Origin: UBA10161 sp964581105
Lineage (GTDB): Archaea > Micrarchaeota > Micrarchaeia > Anstonellales > Anstonellaceae
Assembly (NCBI GenBank): GCA_964581105.1
Contig: CAZOMB010000001.1
Span: forward strand, 88,237-152,236
Direction: 5' to 3'
DNA length: 64,000 nucleotides
Position 1 is the first letter of the stretch. The number at the start of each line of letters is the position of its first letter. Shown here in pieces: positions 48,171-56,377 of the stretch. The notes under the pieces are model-generated. The model ran no database searches. It was not told the origin of the DNA and saw only the letters and a program-made list of their open reading frames with translations. The position numbers and the translations under genes were made by a program.

Positions 48171-48677
48171 TTATTCCACTTTTATCTCAAGAACTGACTT
48201 TGCAAATTCAATTCCATCCTGCTTTGTGAGCCTGTGCTTTGCGCCAAGCTTTGCCTTTGCCCTTCTTCTTTTTGCAACGCGAAACCCCCTGCGCCTTAGG
48301 GTAACTGAAACATCAAAGCCAAGCATTCCAATGTTTGGGTCGTACTTTGCGCCTGGAAACTCAATGTACTCAGGAACTCCAAATGAGAAATTGCCTTCCC
48401 TGTCAAATGAGCGAGAAGAGAGGGTGAAGTTTTTTACCTTGAGTGCCTTTTTCAAAAAGTCAAGGGCATTTTTCTTTCTCAAAGTTGTTTTTGTGCCTAT
48501 TATGTCTCCCTTTCTTATGTGGAAAACAGGGTTTCTCACTTTTGCGTGAGTAGGCACAGCCTTTGCTCCTGAAAGCTTTTGCAGCAAGCCTTTTGCGTTT
48601 TCCAGCTCCTGGCCTGCCCTGCCCACGCCTATGTTCAGCGTCACTTTGTCAACCACTACTTCTTTCATCCTGTTCAT
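48171..48677 (-). CDS. rpl5: Ribosomal protein uL5
   Basis: 168 aa from the ATG at 48677. VVVDKVTLNIGVGRAGQELE, VRNPVFHIRKGDIIGTKTTL, RSFDREGNFSFGVPEYIEFP, MLGFDVSVTLRRRGFRVAKR. Binds 5S rRNA. The start is chosen because AGGTGG lies six bases before it; an in-frame ATG at 48683 and more upstream codons overlap eS4. Confidence 0.95.
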   Translation of the reverse strand: MNRMKEVVVDKVTLNIGVGRAGQELENAKGLLQKLSGAKAVPTHAKVRNPVFHIRKGDIIGTKTTLRKKNALDFLKKALKVKNFTLSSRSFDREGNFSFGVPEYIEFPGAKYDPNIGMLGFDVSVTLRRRGFRVAKRRRAKAKLGAKHRLTKQDGIEFAKSVLEIKVE

Positions 48678-48687
48678 CTCCATCCAC

Positions 48688-49389
48688 CTATTCATAGTCC
48701 TTGTCAACTGCAAACAAATATTTCACAAGAGTGACGAACTCCCCGGAGGCTCCTGAAAGATGCGCCTCTGCCCCGTGAGAGCCTGTCCTTTCAATTATTT
48801 TGTCAAGCTTTGCAAGCTCGCCTGTGTGCTTTCCTTTTATTACCAGGCATTGCACGCCTGGCTCAAGCTTGATGTGGGACTCTAATTTGAACTGCGGAAC
48901 TGAAAGAACGCAGGTGTCACCAACCTTTATGTGCTTGTCACCTGCATGAGCCCTGCCGTCGTGGAATGTTATTGCTGTTTTGCCGCCTTTTGCAGTGTGC
49001 TTTTTTGTAACTCGCAAATACTTTTTTGAAGCGGCTTTTTGGCTTAGCTCTTTTGGCACCATGTTTGGTCCTGAAAGAGACATTCTGTATGATATTTTTT
49101 GCGCTGGAAGGGTGACTATGTCCATAAGCCCAATGGGGAATCTTTTGTCTTTTATTTTCCTGCCGTCAACCAAAAGGTTGCCTGAGTTCAGGATTTTCTG
49201 GACTTCGTGGAGGTTTCTTGCCTTTTCAAGTATGTCACGCAAAAGGACCCCTGCTGAAATGCTTTCTTCCCTTTTGTGGGCCCCTGGGCAGGGGGCAAGA
49301 AGCCACTTTATCCCTTTCCTGTGCTTTATGCCTATCCTCTTTTGAGCGCCTATGCGCAGAGCATGTCTTGAACCGCCTTTTTTTGACAT
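48688..49389 (-). CDS. rps4e: Ribosomal protein eS4
   Basis: 233 aa. GGSRHALRIGAQKRIGIKHR, PGAHKREESISAGVLLRDIL, NSGNLLVDGRKIKDKRFPIG (S4 domain), plus a C-terminal KOW part. Archaeal/eukaryotic-specific 30S protein. Normal length. Confidence 0.97.
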   Translation of the reverse strand: MSKKGGSRHALRIGAQKRIGIKHRKGIKWLLAPCPGAHKREESISAGVLLRDILEKARNLHEVQKILNSGNLLVDGRKIKDKRFPIGLMDIVTLPAQKISYRMSLSGPNMVPKELSQKAASKKYLRVTKKHTAKGGKTAITFHDGRAHAGDKHIKVGDTCVLSVPQFKLESHIKLEPGVQCLVIKGKHTGELAKLDKIIERTGSHGAEAHLSGASGEFVTLVKYLFAVDKDYE

Positions 49390-49398
49390 AATACCAAC

Positions 49399-49767
49399 CT
49401 ATTTGTTTTTTTCTGACCTTTCAACTGCCTTTAGCCTGTCTTTTACAAATTCCCCTTCAATTATCATGAGGTTTGAAGGGTCAATTGGCTGCAGCTTTTC
49501 AACCCCTTTTGCAGTCCTCCTTGTTGTCCCTTCAACATATGCCTTCAGGTCTGACAGGTCAACTTCAACCACTTTTCCTGTGCTGCCTTTCTTTTCACCG
49601 CGAAGCACCTTTACCTTGTCCCCTTTTCTCAATGCTATGCTGCGCCTTTTTGTGCCAAGCTTTTGCCTTAGCTCCTTGCTGATGTGGGAAGCGACCATCC
49701 TTCTCCTTAAATGCAACGGCGCCTTGTACCTGAATTTCCTCTGTTTTCTTGGTTTTCCTGATTTCAT
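49399..49767 (-). CDS. rpl24: Ribosomal protein uL24
   Basis: 122 aa. APLHLRRRMVASHISKELRQ, KLGTKRRSIALRKGDKVKVL, RGEKKGSTGKVVEVDLSDLK (KOW). Initiates 50S assembly. Start at 49767; the GTG nine bases upstream overlaps the uL14 stop. Confidence 0.96.
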   Translation of the reverse strand: MKSGKPRKQRKFRYKAPLHLRRRMVASHISKELRQKLGTKRRSIALRKGDKVKVLRGEKKGSTGKVVEVDLSDLKAYVEGTTRRTAKGVEKLQPIDPSNLMIIEGEFVKDRLKAVERSEKNK

Positions 49768-49772
49768 AAATA

Positions 49773-50171
49773 TCACACAACTGCTGCTGCAATTGCAGCA
49801 ACTTTTGGGAACCTTGTCGCAACCTCTCTTGCTATTACCCCTTTGATTTCTGTTCCAACAGGAAGCCCTTGGTCATCTATTATCACGCATGCGTTGTCCT
49901 CAAATGAAATCCGCATTCCGCTCGGCCTTCTGAAGCCCTGCTTTTGCCTGACTATCAAGCCCTTGAGCACTTTCTTTTTCATTGATGCATTTCCCTTTTT
50001 GACTGCAACTGTGACAACGTCTGAAACCCCGACTTTTGGGTACATCCCCCTTTTTGCCCTGTATCCTTTGACCCCTATTATCTCCACTATCTTTGCCCCT
50101 GAGTTGTCATTGCAGACAAGCCTTGAGCCAACCTGCAGGCCTTTTGTGATTCTGCTTCCAAGCCCTTTCAT
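49773..50171 (-). CDS. rpl14: Ribosomal protein uL14
   Basis: 132 aa. KGLGSRITKGLQVGSRLVCN, IVEIIGVKGYRAKRGMYPKV, VIVRQ-type KGLIVRQKQGFRRPSGMRIS. Contacts initiation and elongation factors at the subunit interface. The ATG at 50171 follows GGAGTGA; the in-frame upstream segment overlaps uS17. Confidence 0.97.
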   Translation of the reverse strand: MKGLGSRITKGLQVGSRLVCNDNSGAKIVEIIGVKGYRAKRGMYPKVGVSDVVTVAVKKGNASMKKKVLKGLIVRQKQGFRRPSGMRISFEDNACVIIDDQGLPVGTEIKGVIAREVATRFPKVAAIAAAVV

Positions 50172-50175
50172 TTTT

Positions 50176-50619
50176 TCACTCCTTTTTCTCCTTTGCTGGG
50201 CCCCTCTTTTCCAGGACCTCTGTTTCCTCTTCAGGTTTGTCGGAGGCAAGCTTGTCCCTTTTTACCTCTGATTTTTTGAGCCTGTCTTCCTCTTCATCAA
50301 GGGCGCGGCCGCCTTTCTGGTCAATCACAACAATGCCCTTGACTTTTTTGAGTATTTTTGTGACAACCCATGCCTTTGTTTTTGAGATTTTCCTGCATTC
50401 TGCTATTTCAACTGTGTCTCCAAGCTTTGCGCCTATTGAATCTGGGTTGTGGACATGGATTCTTGACTTGCTTCTTGCTGAGCGCTTGTATTTTGGGAAA
50501 TACTCCAAAGATTCTATCTCAACTATAATTGTTTTTTTGGAGCGGTCGCTGACCACTAGACCTGCGCTTGTGTGGCCCCTTGCCACAATCGGCCCCTTTC
50601 TGTTTGAATCCATTCCCAT
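50176..50619 (-). CDS. rps17: Ribosomal protein uS17 with charged C-terminal tail
   Basis: 147 aa. RGHTSAGLVVSDRSKKTIIV, YFPKYKRSARSKSRIHVHNP, IAECRKISKTKAWVVTKILK, followed by about 50 residues rich in Glu, Lys and Asp that exceed the usual archaeal length of about 110. Start at 50619 (third codon of the open frame), seven bases after AGGT. Confidence 0.95.
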   Translation of the reverse strand: MGMDSNRKGPIVARGHTSAGLVVSDRSKKTIIVEIESLEYFPKYKRSARSKSRIHVHNPDSIGAKLGDTVEIAECRKISKTKAWVVTKILKKVKGIVVIDQKGGRALDEEEDRLKKSEVKRDKLASDKPEEETEVLEKRGPAKEKKE

Positions 50620-50624
50620 AATCA

Positions 50625-50894
50625 TTACCTCACTTTTTTCGGCCTGTCATAAGGGCGATACGCGATTTTTGCCCCTTTAAGCAGGACTTTTTTCCTGCCT
50701 GGCAGAGTGAACTGGAAAGTGCAGCCCTTTTTTGGGACTCTTTTTTCCATTCCCTTGCACATGAGCACAATTGTGTTCTTTGTCTCATCAACAACTGTTC
50801 CGCAAAGCCCAATATATGGAAGCGAAAGGCTTGATGCAACCCTTGCCTTCAGACCTATAAGCTCATGAATTGGCAGGTTCTGCTCTGTTATCAT
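50625..50894 (-). CDS. rnp1: Ribonuclease P protein component 1 (P29/Rpp29)
   Basis: 89 aa. LPIHELIGLKARVASSLSLP, GTVVDETKNTIVLMCKGMEK, RVPKKGCTFQFTL: the Sm-like barrel of archaeal Rpp29. Part of RNase P, which trims tRNA 5' leaders, including the long ones in this window. Start at 50894 after AAGGTGG. Lies between aIF1 and uS17 as in other archaea. Confidence 0.96.
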   Translation of the reverse strand: MITEQNLPIHELIGLKARVASSLSLPYIGLCGTVVDETKNTIVLMCKGMEKRVPKKGCTFQFTLPGRKKVLLKGAKIAYRPYDRPKKVR

Positions 50895-50931
50895 TTTTTC
50901 CACCTTTTGCTTTGTTGCAAACAGCAAGGAA

Positions 50932-51249
50932 TTACTGCAGGCCTTCAAGGATTGTTATGCTGTTTTCAGGGTAGCCGCTTTTCACAAGCAGGCCCTTTAT
51001 GTTCCTCCTGTGGTCCCCCTGAAGGACAATCAATCCTTCTTTTGCCGTGCCTCCGCATGCAAGCCTTTGCTTGAGTTCCCTCCCTGTGTCAACAAGCTTG
51101 CTCTTGTCAATGCCTTCAACAACAGTGACAAGCTTGCGGAACTTCTTTTTTGTTGCATATACGCGGATTCTCTGCGTATCCTCTTTTTCAAGGATGTCGC
51201 AGGAGCATATTTCCTTTATCAGTCCGCATTTTGGGCATATGTCAGCCAA
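50932..51249 (-). CDS. sui1: Translation initiation factor aIF1 (SUI1)
   Basis: 105 aa. An N-terminal CPKCGLIKEICSC zinc knuckle, RIRVYATKKKFRKLVTVVEG, LKQRLACGGTAKEGLIVLQG and DHR. Helps start-codon selection on the 30S subunit. Adjacent to the P29 gene and uL29, the archaeal order. Confidence 0.97.
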   Translation of the reverse strand: MADICPKCGLIKEICSCDILEKEDTQRIRVYATKKKFRKLVTVVEGIDKSKLVDTGRELKQRLACGGTAKEGLIVLQGDHRRNIKGLLVKSGYPENSITILEGLQ

Positions 51250-51255
51250 CTACTT

Positions 51256-51636
51256 TCACCTTCCGGCTGCTTTTGCAGCCTGATTTTCGCCATCTTTTTT
51301 TCCAGCCCCTTTTTCATCAGTTTTTTGGGCTGGCTTTTTCTCCTCCTTTTTCTCATTTTCGCCAGTTTTGCTGGCGATTTGTGAAGCTTTCGGCTTCACA
51401 TCTTGCTTTTTGATGCCTGGCATTTTCTTTGCAATGCCGAGCTTTCTTGCGTGGAGCATGGTCTTTATCCTTGCAACCGCCTTTTTGAGCTCGTTTATTT
51501 TCCCGGGGTTTGATGTCCTTCCGCCTGTTGCAAGCATTCCCCTTTCTGAGTTGAGCTCCTTTTGGAACTCAAAAAGCCTCGTCTGAAGCTTGTCGTCATC
51601 AAGCTCCTTTATCTCGCTTTTTTTGATGATTGCCAT
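51256..51636 (-). CDS. rpl29: Ribosomal protein uL29 with C-terminal tail
   Basis: 126 aa. Core to about 65: KSEIKELDDDKLQTRLFEFQ, KELNSERGMLATGGRTSNPG, KAVARIKTMLHARK. The last 60 residues are Lys/Ala/Glu/Gly low complexity, doubling the usual size. Exit-tunnel protein near the SRP docking site, so the tail would project there. Confidence 0.95.
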   Translation of the reverse strand: MAIIKKSEIKELDDDKLQTRLFEFQKELNSERGMLATGGRTSNPGKINELKKAVARIKTMLHARKLGIAKKMPGIKKQDVKPKASQIASKTGENEKKEEKKPAQKTDEKGAGKKDGENQAAKAAGR

Positions 51637-51641
51637 TCATA

Positions 51642-52403
51642 TCACTTTCTTCTCCTTGGTCCCCTGCCAGTCGGCCTTCCCCGCCTTCTTGGGGGCTGCC
51701 TTTTTTTCAGGGGCTGCACTCTCTTCTTCTCTGCAACCTCCATCGGGGTTGATGAAGTCACGTCATCAGCAGATGCAATCACTTTTGGAATTTCTATTTT
51801 TGCGTCCTTTTCCTTGTCAGGGAATACTGTGCCGGGAAGAACGATTCTCACAAGCACTCCTATTGCGCCTGACTTTGGGTATGCTGTAACATGGTCCATT
51901 GCCACCATTCTTGCAGGCTCACCTGCCTTTGGTATGTAGCCTGACATTACCCTGAAGGATTTGCAGCGGCCGCCTTTTGCAGCAATTTTGCCTGATGCAA
52001 CTATTTCTGCCCCTAAAGCCCCTGCCCTCATTATGTCGCGCAATGAAGCATGGAGTATTGCCCTGACTTTCTTCCCCATTTCAATGAACCGGCAGATTTT
52101 CTTTGCAACAAGCCTTGGCTCAAGGTTCTGGTTTGCTGATTCAACAACAGATATTTGCGGGTTGTCGATTTTGAACTCCCTTTTTATTGAGTCAGTAAGC
52201 TCTTGTATGCTTCTTCCCCTTTTGCCTATTACCCTGCCCGGGTTTGTCACTTCAACCGCTATCCTTGTTACCATTGGCGTGCGCTGTATTGCAACCCTTG
52301 AAAACCCAGCCCTGTCAAGCTCGCTTTCCAGGAATTTTGACACCCTGTAGCGGGTGATTGCGTCTTCAATGAATTTTTCCTCAACTTTGTTCTTGTTTCC
52401 CAT
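51642..52403 (-). CDS. rps3: Ribosomal protein uS3
   Basis: 253 aa. KH-domain GRVIGKRGRSIQELTDSIKR, LGAEIVASGKIAAKGGRCKS, MSGYIPKAGEPARMVAMDHV, IGVLVRIVLPG. Basic Arg/Pro-rich C-terminus. 30S mRNA-entry protein. Upstream of uL29 in the S10-type order. Confidence 0.97.
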   Translation of the reverse strand: MGNKNKVEEKFIEDAITRYRVSKFLESELDRAGFSRVAIQRTPMVTRIAVEVTNPGRVIGKRGRSIQELTDSIKREFKIDNPQISVVESANQNLEPRLVAKKICRFIEMGKKVRAILHASLRDIMRAGALGAEIVASGKIAAKGGRCKSFRVMSGYIPKAGEPARMVAMDHVTAYPKSGAIGVLVRIVLPGTVFPDKEKDAKIEIPKVIASADDVTSSTPMEVAEKKRVQPLKKRQPPRRRGRPTGRGPRRRK

Positions 52404-52412
52404 TAACCCATC

Positions 52413-53042
52413 TCATGCCTTTGCAGGCTCTAATTTTTCAGCAGCAGGCGCCCCTTTTTTCTCTTCTGGCTGTTTTTCATTCTTTTTCTCCTGCGGCTTT
52501 TCTGGCTTTTCTTGTTTTGGAGCTTCTTCTTTCTTTTCTTCAGGTTGCTTTTGCTCTTTTTTCTTTTCATTCTTTTTCTCTTCTTTCTTTTTTTCAACTG
52601 GTTTTTCCTGTACCTCTTCAAGAACCACTTCAACAAATGCTGTCTCATAATCATGCCTCATTCTTCTTCCCTTTGGAGCAAGCCGCGGAAAAGAGGCTTG
52701 CTTGTTTGCCATTATGTGAACAACTTTTGTGCTGCCAAGCTGCAGCCTTGCTGCATTTGCTGCGGCGCTTTTTACAATCTCAAGAACTATTTTCACTGAC
52801 TTTACAGGCCAGCCCCCTTTCCTTCCACCAAGCTGCTTCCTGTGGCCCATCCTCTTGTTGTGCCTTGCAAAGTAAATTGGGACTTTTTTCTCTGCTGCCA
52901 ATGCAAGGAAATTGATTGCATCCTCTGTTGCCATGCCCCTGACATTGTTGCAGACCTCGCACAAGTCCTTGAACGAGGCATTGACCCCAGTAATCCTTGC
53001 GCAGGCAATGCGCTTTGATTTTCCCTTGTATGCATATTCCAT
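52413..53042 (-). CDS. rpl22: Ribosomal protein uL22 with about 60-residue Lys/Glu/Pro tail
   Basis: 209 aa. ARITGVNASFKDLCEVCNNV, FARHNKRMGHRKQLGGRKGG, FPRLAPKGRRMRHDYETAFV. The core ends near residue 145, then Lys/Glu/Pro/Gln repeats follow (KEEKKNEKKKEQKQPEEKK). The uL22 C-terminus faces the solvent near the tunnel exit. Start at 53042; GTGGTT upstream. Confidence 0.96.
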   Translation of the reverse strand: MEYAYKGKSKRIACARITGVNASFKDLCEVCNNVRGMATEDAINFLALAAEKKVPIYFARHNKRMGHRKQLGGRKGGWPVKSVKIVLEIVKSAAANAARLQLGSTKVVHIMANKQASFPRLAPKGRRMRHDYETAFVEVVLEEVQEKPVEKKKEEKKNEKKKEQKQPEEKKEEAPKQEKPEKPQEKKNEKQPEEKKGAPAAEKLEPAKA

Positions 53043-53051
53043 TTGAACCAC

Positions 53052-53453
53052 TTATTTGAGCGGGATGAACTTTGAGCTTCTTGTTGCCCCCACTCCTGGC
53101 CCTGAGTGAAGGACCCTTTTTGTTGTGTGGGCAAAGTCACCAAGCCTGTAGCCTATTTTGTCAACAGTAATTTCTACACTCTTGAATTCTTTTCCGTCAT
53201 AAACAGCAAATGTCAGGCCAAGCCAGTCAGGAAGTATTACTGCAGCCCTAACATGCGTCTTTATTGGCTTTTTGCTGTCTTTTTGCCTTAATTTTGCGAT
53301 TTTTTTCACGAGCTTTTTGAATTCAATTGACTTTGACATTGCCCTTTTTAGCGCCCTTCTTGCCCTTGATGTCAAAAGAGGGATTGTTTGCTCCTGGCTT
53401 AGCTTTGAAAGCTCTTCTTCTGACTTTCCGCGGTACTTGTTTATCCTTGGCAT
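53052..53453 (-). CDS. rps19: Ribosomal protein uS19
   Basis: 133 aa. SKIDFKK-like SIEFKKLVKKIAKLRQKDSK, KTHVRAAVILPDWLGLTFAV, YRLGDFAHTTKRVLHSGPGV, GATRSSKFIPLK. 30S head, binds with uS13. Normal length. Confidence 0.97.
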   Translation of the reverse strand: MPRINKYRGKSEEELSKLSQEQTIPLLTSRARRALKRAMSKSIEFKKLVKKIAKLRQKDSKKPIKTHVRAAVILPDWLGLTFAVYDGKEFKSVEITVDKIGYRLGDFAHTTKRVLHSGPGVGATRSSKFIPLK

Positions 53454-53457
53454 TAAT

Positions 53458-54234
53458 TCACCTTAATCGTTTTTTCTCGTCTTTCTCAGTTGCTTTTTTC
53501 TCCTCGACATGGGCTTTTTTCCTTCCAACGCTCCTTGCTGCAATGTGGCCAACTTTCCTTCCTGGCGGGGCATTCCTTGATGTCATGCTGCTTCTTCCAT
53601 GGTGATGCTGCTTTCCGCCAAACGGATGTGAATATGGGGACATGTGAACTCCGCGCACAACCGGCCATTTCCTGTTCTGTGCATGCTTTTTGTGGAAATT
53701 TACGCCGGCCTTAAGAAGGGGCTTTTCCAGCCTTCCTCCTCCGCAGACAATCCCAAGCTGTGCCCTGCATGAGCTGTCAAGCGCAAGTGTCCTTTTGCTT
53801 GGGAGCTTGACATAAACTCTCCCTTTTTCCTTTGAAACCACTGATGCATATGAGCCGGCGGCGCGGACAACCTTTCCTCCGTCGCCAGGGGAAAGCTCAA
53901 TATTGTAAATTGGAGCACCGTCAGGGAACTTTGAAAGCGGGATGCAGCTTCCAAGCTCAAGATTTGCTTTTGCGCCTGTGAATATTTGCTGGCCTATGAA
54001 AGAGCCTTCTGGCGCAAGCATTTTGCTTTCGCTTCCATCCTCAAACTTCACATGCATTAAAAGGGCGCCTCTTGCAGGGTCGTCAATAAAATCAATTATT
54101 TGGCCCCTGAGAACTCCTGTTTTTTCAGTTCCCTCAAACCTTTTGTACTTAAGCTCTGCTTTGTAGCGGTGTGATGGGGCCTTGTATGAAACTGAGCCTT
54201 TTCCCCTCCTTTGCTGCCTTAGCAATTTTCCCAT
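53458..54234 (-). CDS. rpl2: Ribosomal protein uL2
   Basis: 258 aa. MGKLLRQQRRGKGSVSYKAP, GSYASVVSKEKGRVYVKLPS, VRGVHMSPYSHPFGGKQHHH (the conserved loop with the peptidyl-transferase-proximal His), MTSRNAPPGRKVGHIAARSV. C-terminal Lys/Glu stretch slightly longer than normal. Confidence 0.97.
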   Translation of the reverse strand: MGKLLRQQRRGKGSVSYKAPSHRYKAELKYKRFEGTEKTGVLRGQIIDFIDDPARGALLMHVKFEDGSESKMLAPEGSFIGQQIFTGAKANLELGSCIPLSKFPDGAPIYNIELSPGDGGKVVRAAGSYASVVSKEKGRVYVKLPSKRTLALDSSCRAQLGIVCGGGRLEKPLLKAGVNFHKKHAQNRKWPVVRGVHMSPYSHPFGGKQHHHGRSSMTSRNAPPGRKVGHIAARSVGRKKAHVEEKKATEKDEKKRLR

Positions 54235-54242
54235 TTTTACAC

Positions 54243-54494
54243 CTAAACTATCTTGAGCTTTGCAGCAACGTCGTCTGCCTTAAAGCCCTTTCCAAGCTTT
54301 ACATATGCCCTCTTTTTCCCTGTTGGCGTTATCAGGGTATTGACTGAAGCCACCTTTACCTCAAAAAGCTCCTCAATGTCCTTTTTCACCTGCTGTTTTG
54401 TGGAAGCTTTTTCAACAACAAATGTCAGGGTGTTCTGGAACTCAATAAGCCCGATTGCCTTTTCATTTGTTATTGGGTATAAAATGCTGCCCAT
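54243..54494 (-). CDS. rpl23: Ribosomal protein uL23
   Basis: 83 aa from the ATG at 54494. ILYPITNEKAIGLIEFQNTL, KQQVKKDIEELFEVKVASVN, ITPTGKKRAYVKLGKGFKAD. Tunnel-exit protein that binds SRP. The longer frame overlaps uL4 and is not homologous. Confidence 0.96.
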   Translation of the reverse strand: MGSILYPITNEKAIGLIEFQNTLTFVVEKASTKQQVKKDIEELFEVKVASVNTLITPTGKKRAYVKLGKGFKADDVAAKLKIV

Positions 54495-54498
54495 AATA

Positions 54499-55278
54499 TC
54501 ACAGTTTTGCAATTTCATCAAGCGCTGACACAGTATAGATTGCCAGCCTTCCAGGCTTTGCCCCTGGAGCAAGCTTTTCAACGGACAGGTCAGATACTTT
54601 TACTGCCTCTATTCCTGGGATGTTTTTTGCTGCCTTTATTATCGGCGAGTCCTTTGAAACTGCAATTATCGCTGACTTTGCCCTCTTTTTGCTTGCTTTC
54701 CTTTTCCTTACCCCTGTCCTTTTCTTTGCTTTTTTAGCCCTTGTTAAATCTTCCTTTATCAATGCCATAAGCGTCTTGCAAGCCTGCGCTGTTTTTGAAA
54801 CAGATTCAAATGAGTCCTCTATTACTATTGGGAGGTTTCCTGAGTGCTTGTGGCCCCTTTTTGCAACTGTTCCTTTGTCTGCTGTTGCTGCAATTGCTGA
54901 AACCAGGGCAGCCTTGTACTCTTTTTTGTTGATTTTTTCAATTATGTTTTTGTTCGCTTTTGGAGGGTGCGCCCTTCTCCCCTTTACTGCTGAAGGGATT
55001 CTTTTTACCTTTCCAAGCCTTCCTTTTGGGAGAATTTCGTGGGGAAGCATTGCTTGCCCCCTGTTTTTCCCAGAGCCAAAGTCGCCTTTTCTTCCCCTGT
55101 AGCGGGCAGAGGTTTCCATTCCTGCCCTTGGGTAGTTTCCTTTTGGCTGGTAATGCTTTGTCTGGTCAGATATTGCTGCCCTTGCTATCAATTCTGGCAT
55201 TATTTGTGATGAGAACTGTGCTGGGAGCTGGACTTCCTTGACAGGCTTTCCATCAGTTGAGTAAACTTGCGCTTTCAT
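54499..55278 (-). CDS. rpl4: Ribosomal protein uL4
   Basis: 259 aa. GNYPRAGMETSARYRGRKGD, GKNRGQAMLPHEILPKGRLG, RVPSAVKGRRAHPPK-like PSAVKGRRAHPPKANKNIIE. Tunnel-lining protein. Order uL3-uL4-uL23-uL2 is standard. Confidence 0.97.
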   Translation of the reverse strand: MKAQVYSTDGKPVKEVQLPAQFSSQIMPELIARAAISDQTKHYQPKGNYPRAGMETSARYRGRKGDFGSGKNRGQAMLPHEILPKGRLGKVKRIPSAVKGRRAHPPKANKNIIEKINKKEYKAALVSAIAATADKGTVAKRGHKHSGNLPIVIEDSFESVSKTAQACKTLMALIKEDLTRAKKAKKRTGVRKRKASKKRAKSAIIAVSKDSPIIKAAKNIPGIEAVKVSDLSVEKLAPGAKPGRLAIYTVSALDEIAKL

Positions 55279-55282
55279 AATA

Positions 55283-56212
55283 TCACTTTAACGAGACAAA
55301 CCTTATTTCAGGTGTTTTTGGGGGGGAAGAAATCCTTGCTGCCTTTCTTAGCCTTATGAGCCTTTTTTGCGGGCCTGCCAAAGAGCCTTTTATCAGTAAA
55401 TAGTCGCTTTTCACAATTCCATAATGGGCAAAGCCGCCGTTTGGGCTTATTTCCTTTCCTTGGCCCATTTTCATTATCCTCTTGTTTATCTCAGTCCTTT
55501 TGTGATAGCCCATCTGCCCTGCCATTGGCGCGGTATACATGACAAAGCATGGGTGCCAAGAGCCAAGGGTTCCGACATGCCTTCTCTTTTTTGTTGCCTT
55601 TGGCCTTTGTATTGACGTTCCCAGCCTTTTGACTGTTCCCTGCCAGCCTTTTCCTTTTGTCACTGCAATTGCGTCGACAATTTCCCCTGGCTTGAAAACC
55701 TCTGTCACTTTTACCTGCTTTCCAAGAAGAGACATTGCATACTCCATCTTTTCAGCTGTATCTTTTCCGCAAACAGCTATTTCCATCCTCTCAGGCGTCT
55801 TTTTTGAAATGCCTGCAGATTTTGGGGAGGTAAAAACCAGCACAAAAACACCAGAAACATCAGAAGCAGAAAATTTCCTTTCTTTCTTTTTTGTTATTCC
55901 GATTTGCTTCAATATTTTTTCATCAGGGCACAGGATGTCGCCAATAACTTTGCCTGCTTTGTACCCCCTTACCCCGAAAATAGTTAATGGAGGGCATTCA
56001 ACAACAGTTGCAGAGGCAAATATTTCATTACCTTTTGAAGGGGATTGGGTGTCATCAACATAAGTCACATGGGTCATGCCTGCCTTGTAGCCTGCAAACC
56101 CGCAAAGCTTTTTTTCATTTGAGGCTGGCCAATAGCTTACCCTAGGCATCTGTGAGCGCGCCCTTTTCCTCGGGCGGACTGCCAATGAGCCTTTTCTGTG
56201 TCCTCTTCCCAT
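55283..56212 (-). CDS. rpl3: Ribosomal protein uL3
   Basis: 309 aa. RKGSLAVRPRKRARSQMPRV, FAGYKAGMTHVTYVDDTQSP, GKGWQGTVKRLGTSIQRPKA, WHPCFVMYTAPMAGQMGYHK, GGFAHYGIVKSDYLLIKGSL. Binds near the peptidyl-transferase centre. First gene of the cluster; its leader carries two hairpins and a TATA. Confidence 0.97.
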   Translation of the reverse strand: MGRGHRKGSLAVRPRKRARSQMPRVSYWPASNEKKLCGFAGYKAGMTHVTYVDDTQSPSKGNEIFASATVVECPPLTIFGVRGYKAGKVIGDILCPDEKILKQIGITKKKERKFSASDVSGVFVLVFTSPKSAGISKKTPERMEIAVCGKDTAEKMEYAMSLLGKQVKVTEVFKPGEIVDAIAVTKGKGWQGTVKRLGTSIQRPKATKKRRHVGTLGSWHPCFVMYTAPMAGQMGYHKRTEINKRIMKMGQGKEISPNGGFAHYGIVKSDYLLIKGSLAGPQKRLIRLRKAARISSPPKTPEIRFVSLK

Positions 56213-56377
56213 ATTCTTTACCCTAATGTTATCAGCAATTCCACGCGAAATGCTGATGATTCACCGCACATACGGTGAGTGTCATCTTACTATTATGGGA
56301 AAACAGGTTCCCAAACGTCAGTAAGAAGTGGGCAATATTTATGAGACAAGTATTTATAAACGTTTCTAGGAAGGCTG
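56213..56377 (-). promoter_or_regulatory. Promoter and structured leader of the ribosomal superoperon
   Basis: Minus-strand CATAAATATTG (about 56336-56346) is the likely TATA, giving a leader of about 100 nt before uL3. The leader has two stems: ATCAGCA/TGCTGAT (about 56230-56256) and TCACCG/CGGTGA (56262-56279). A second TATA-like TATTTATAAACG (56350-56361) is also present. These structures could bind a ribosomal protein for autoregulation; that is inference. Confidence 0.5.
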
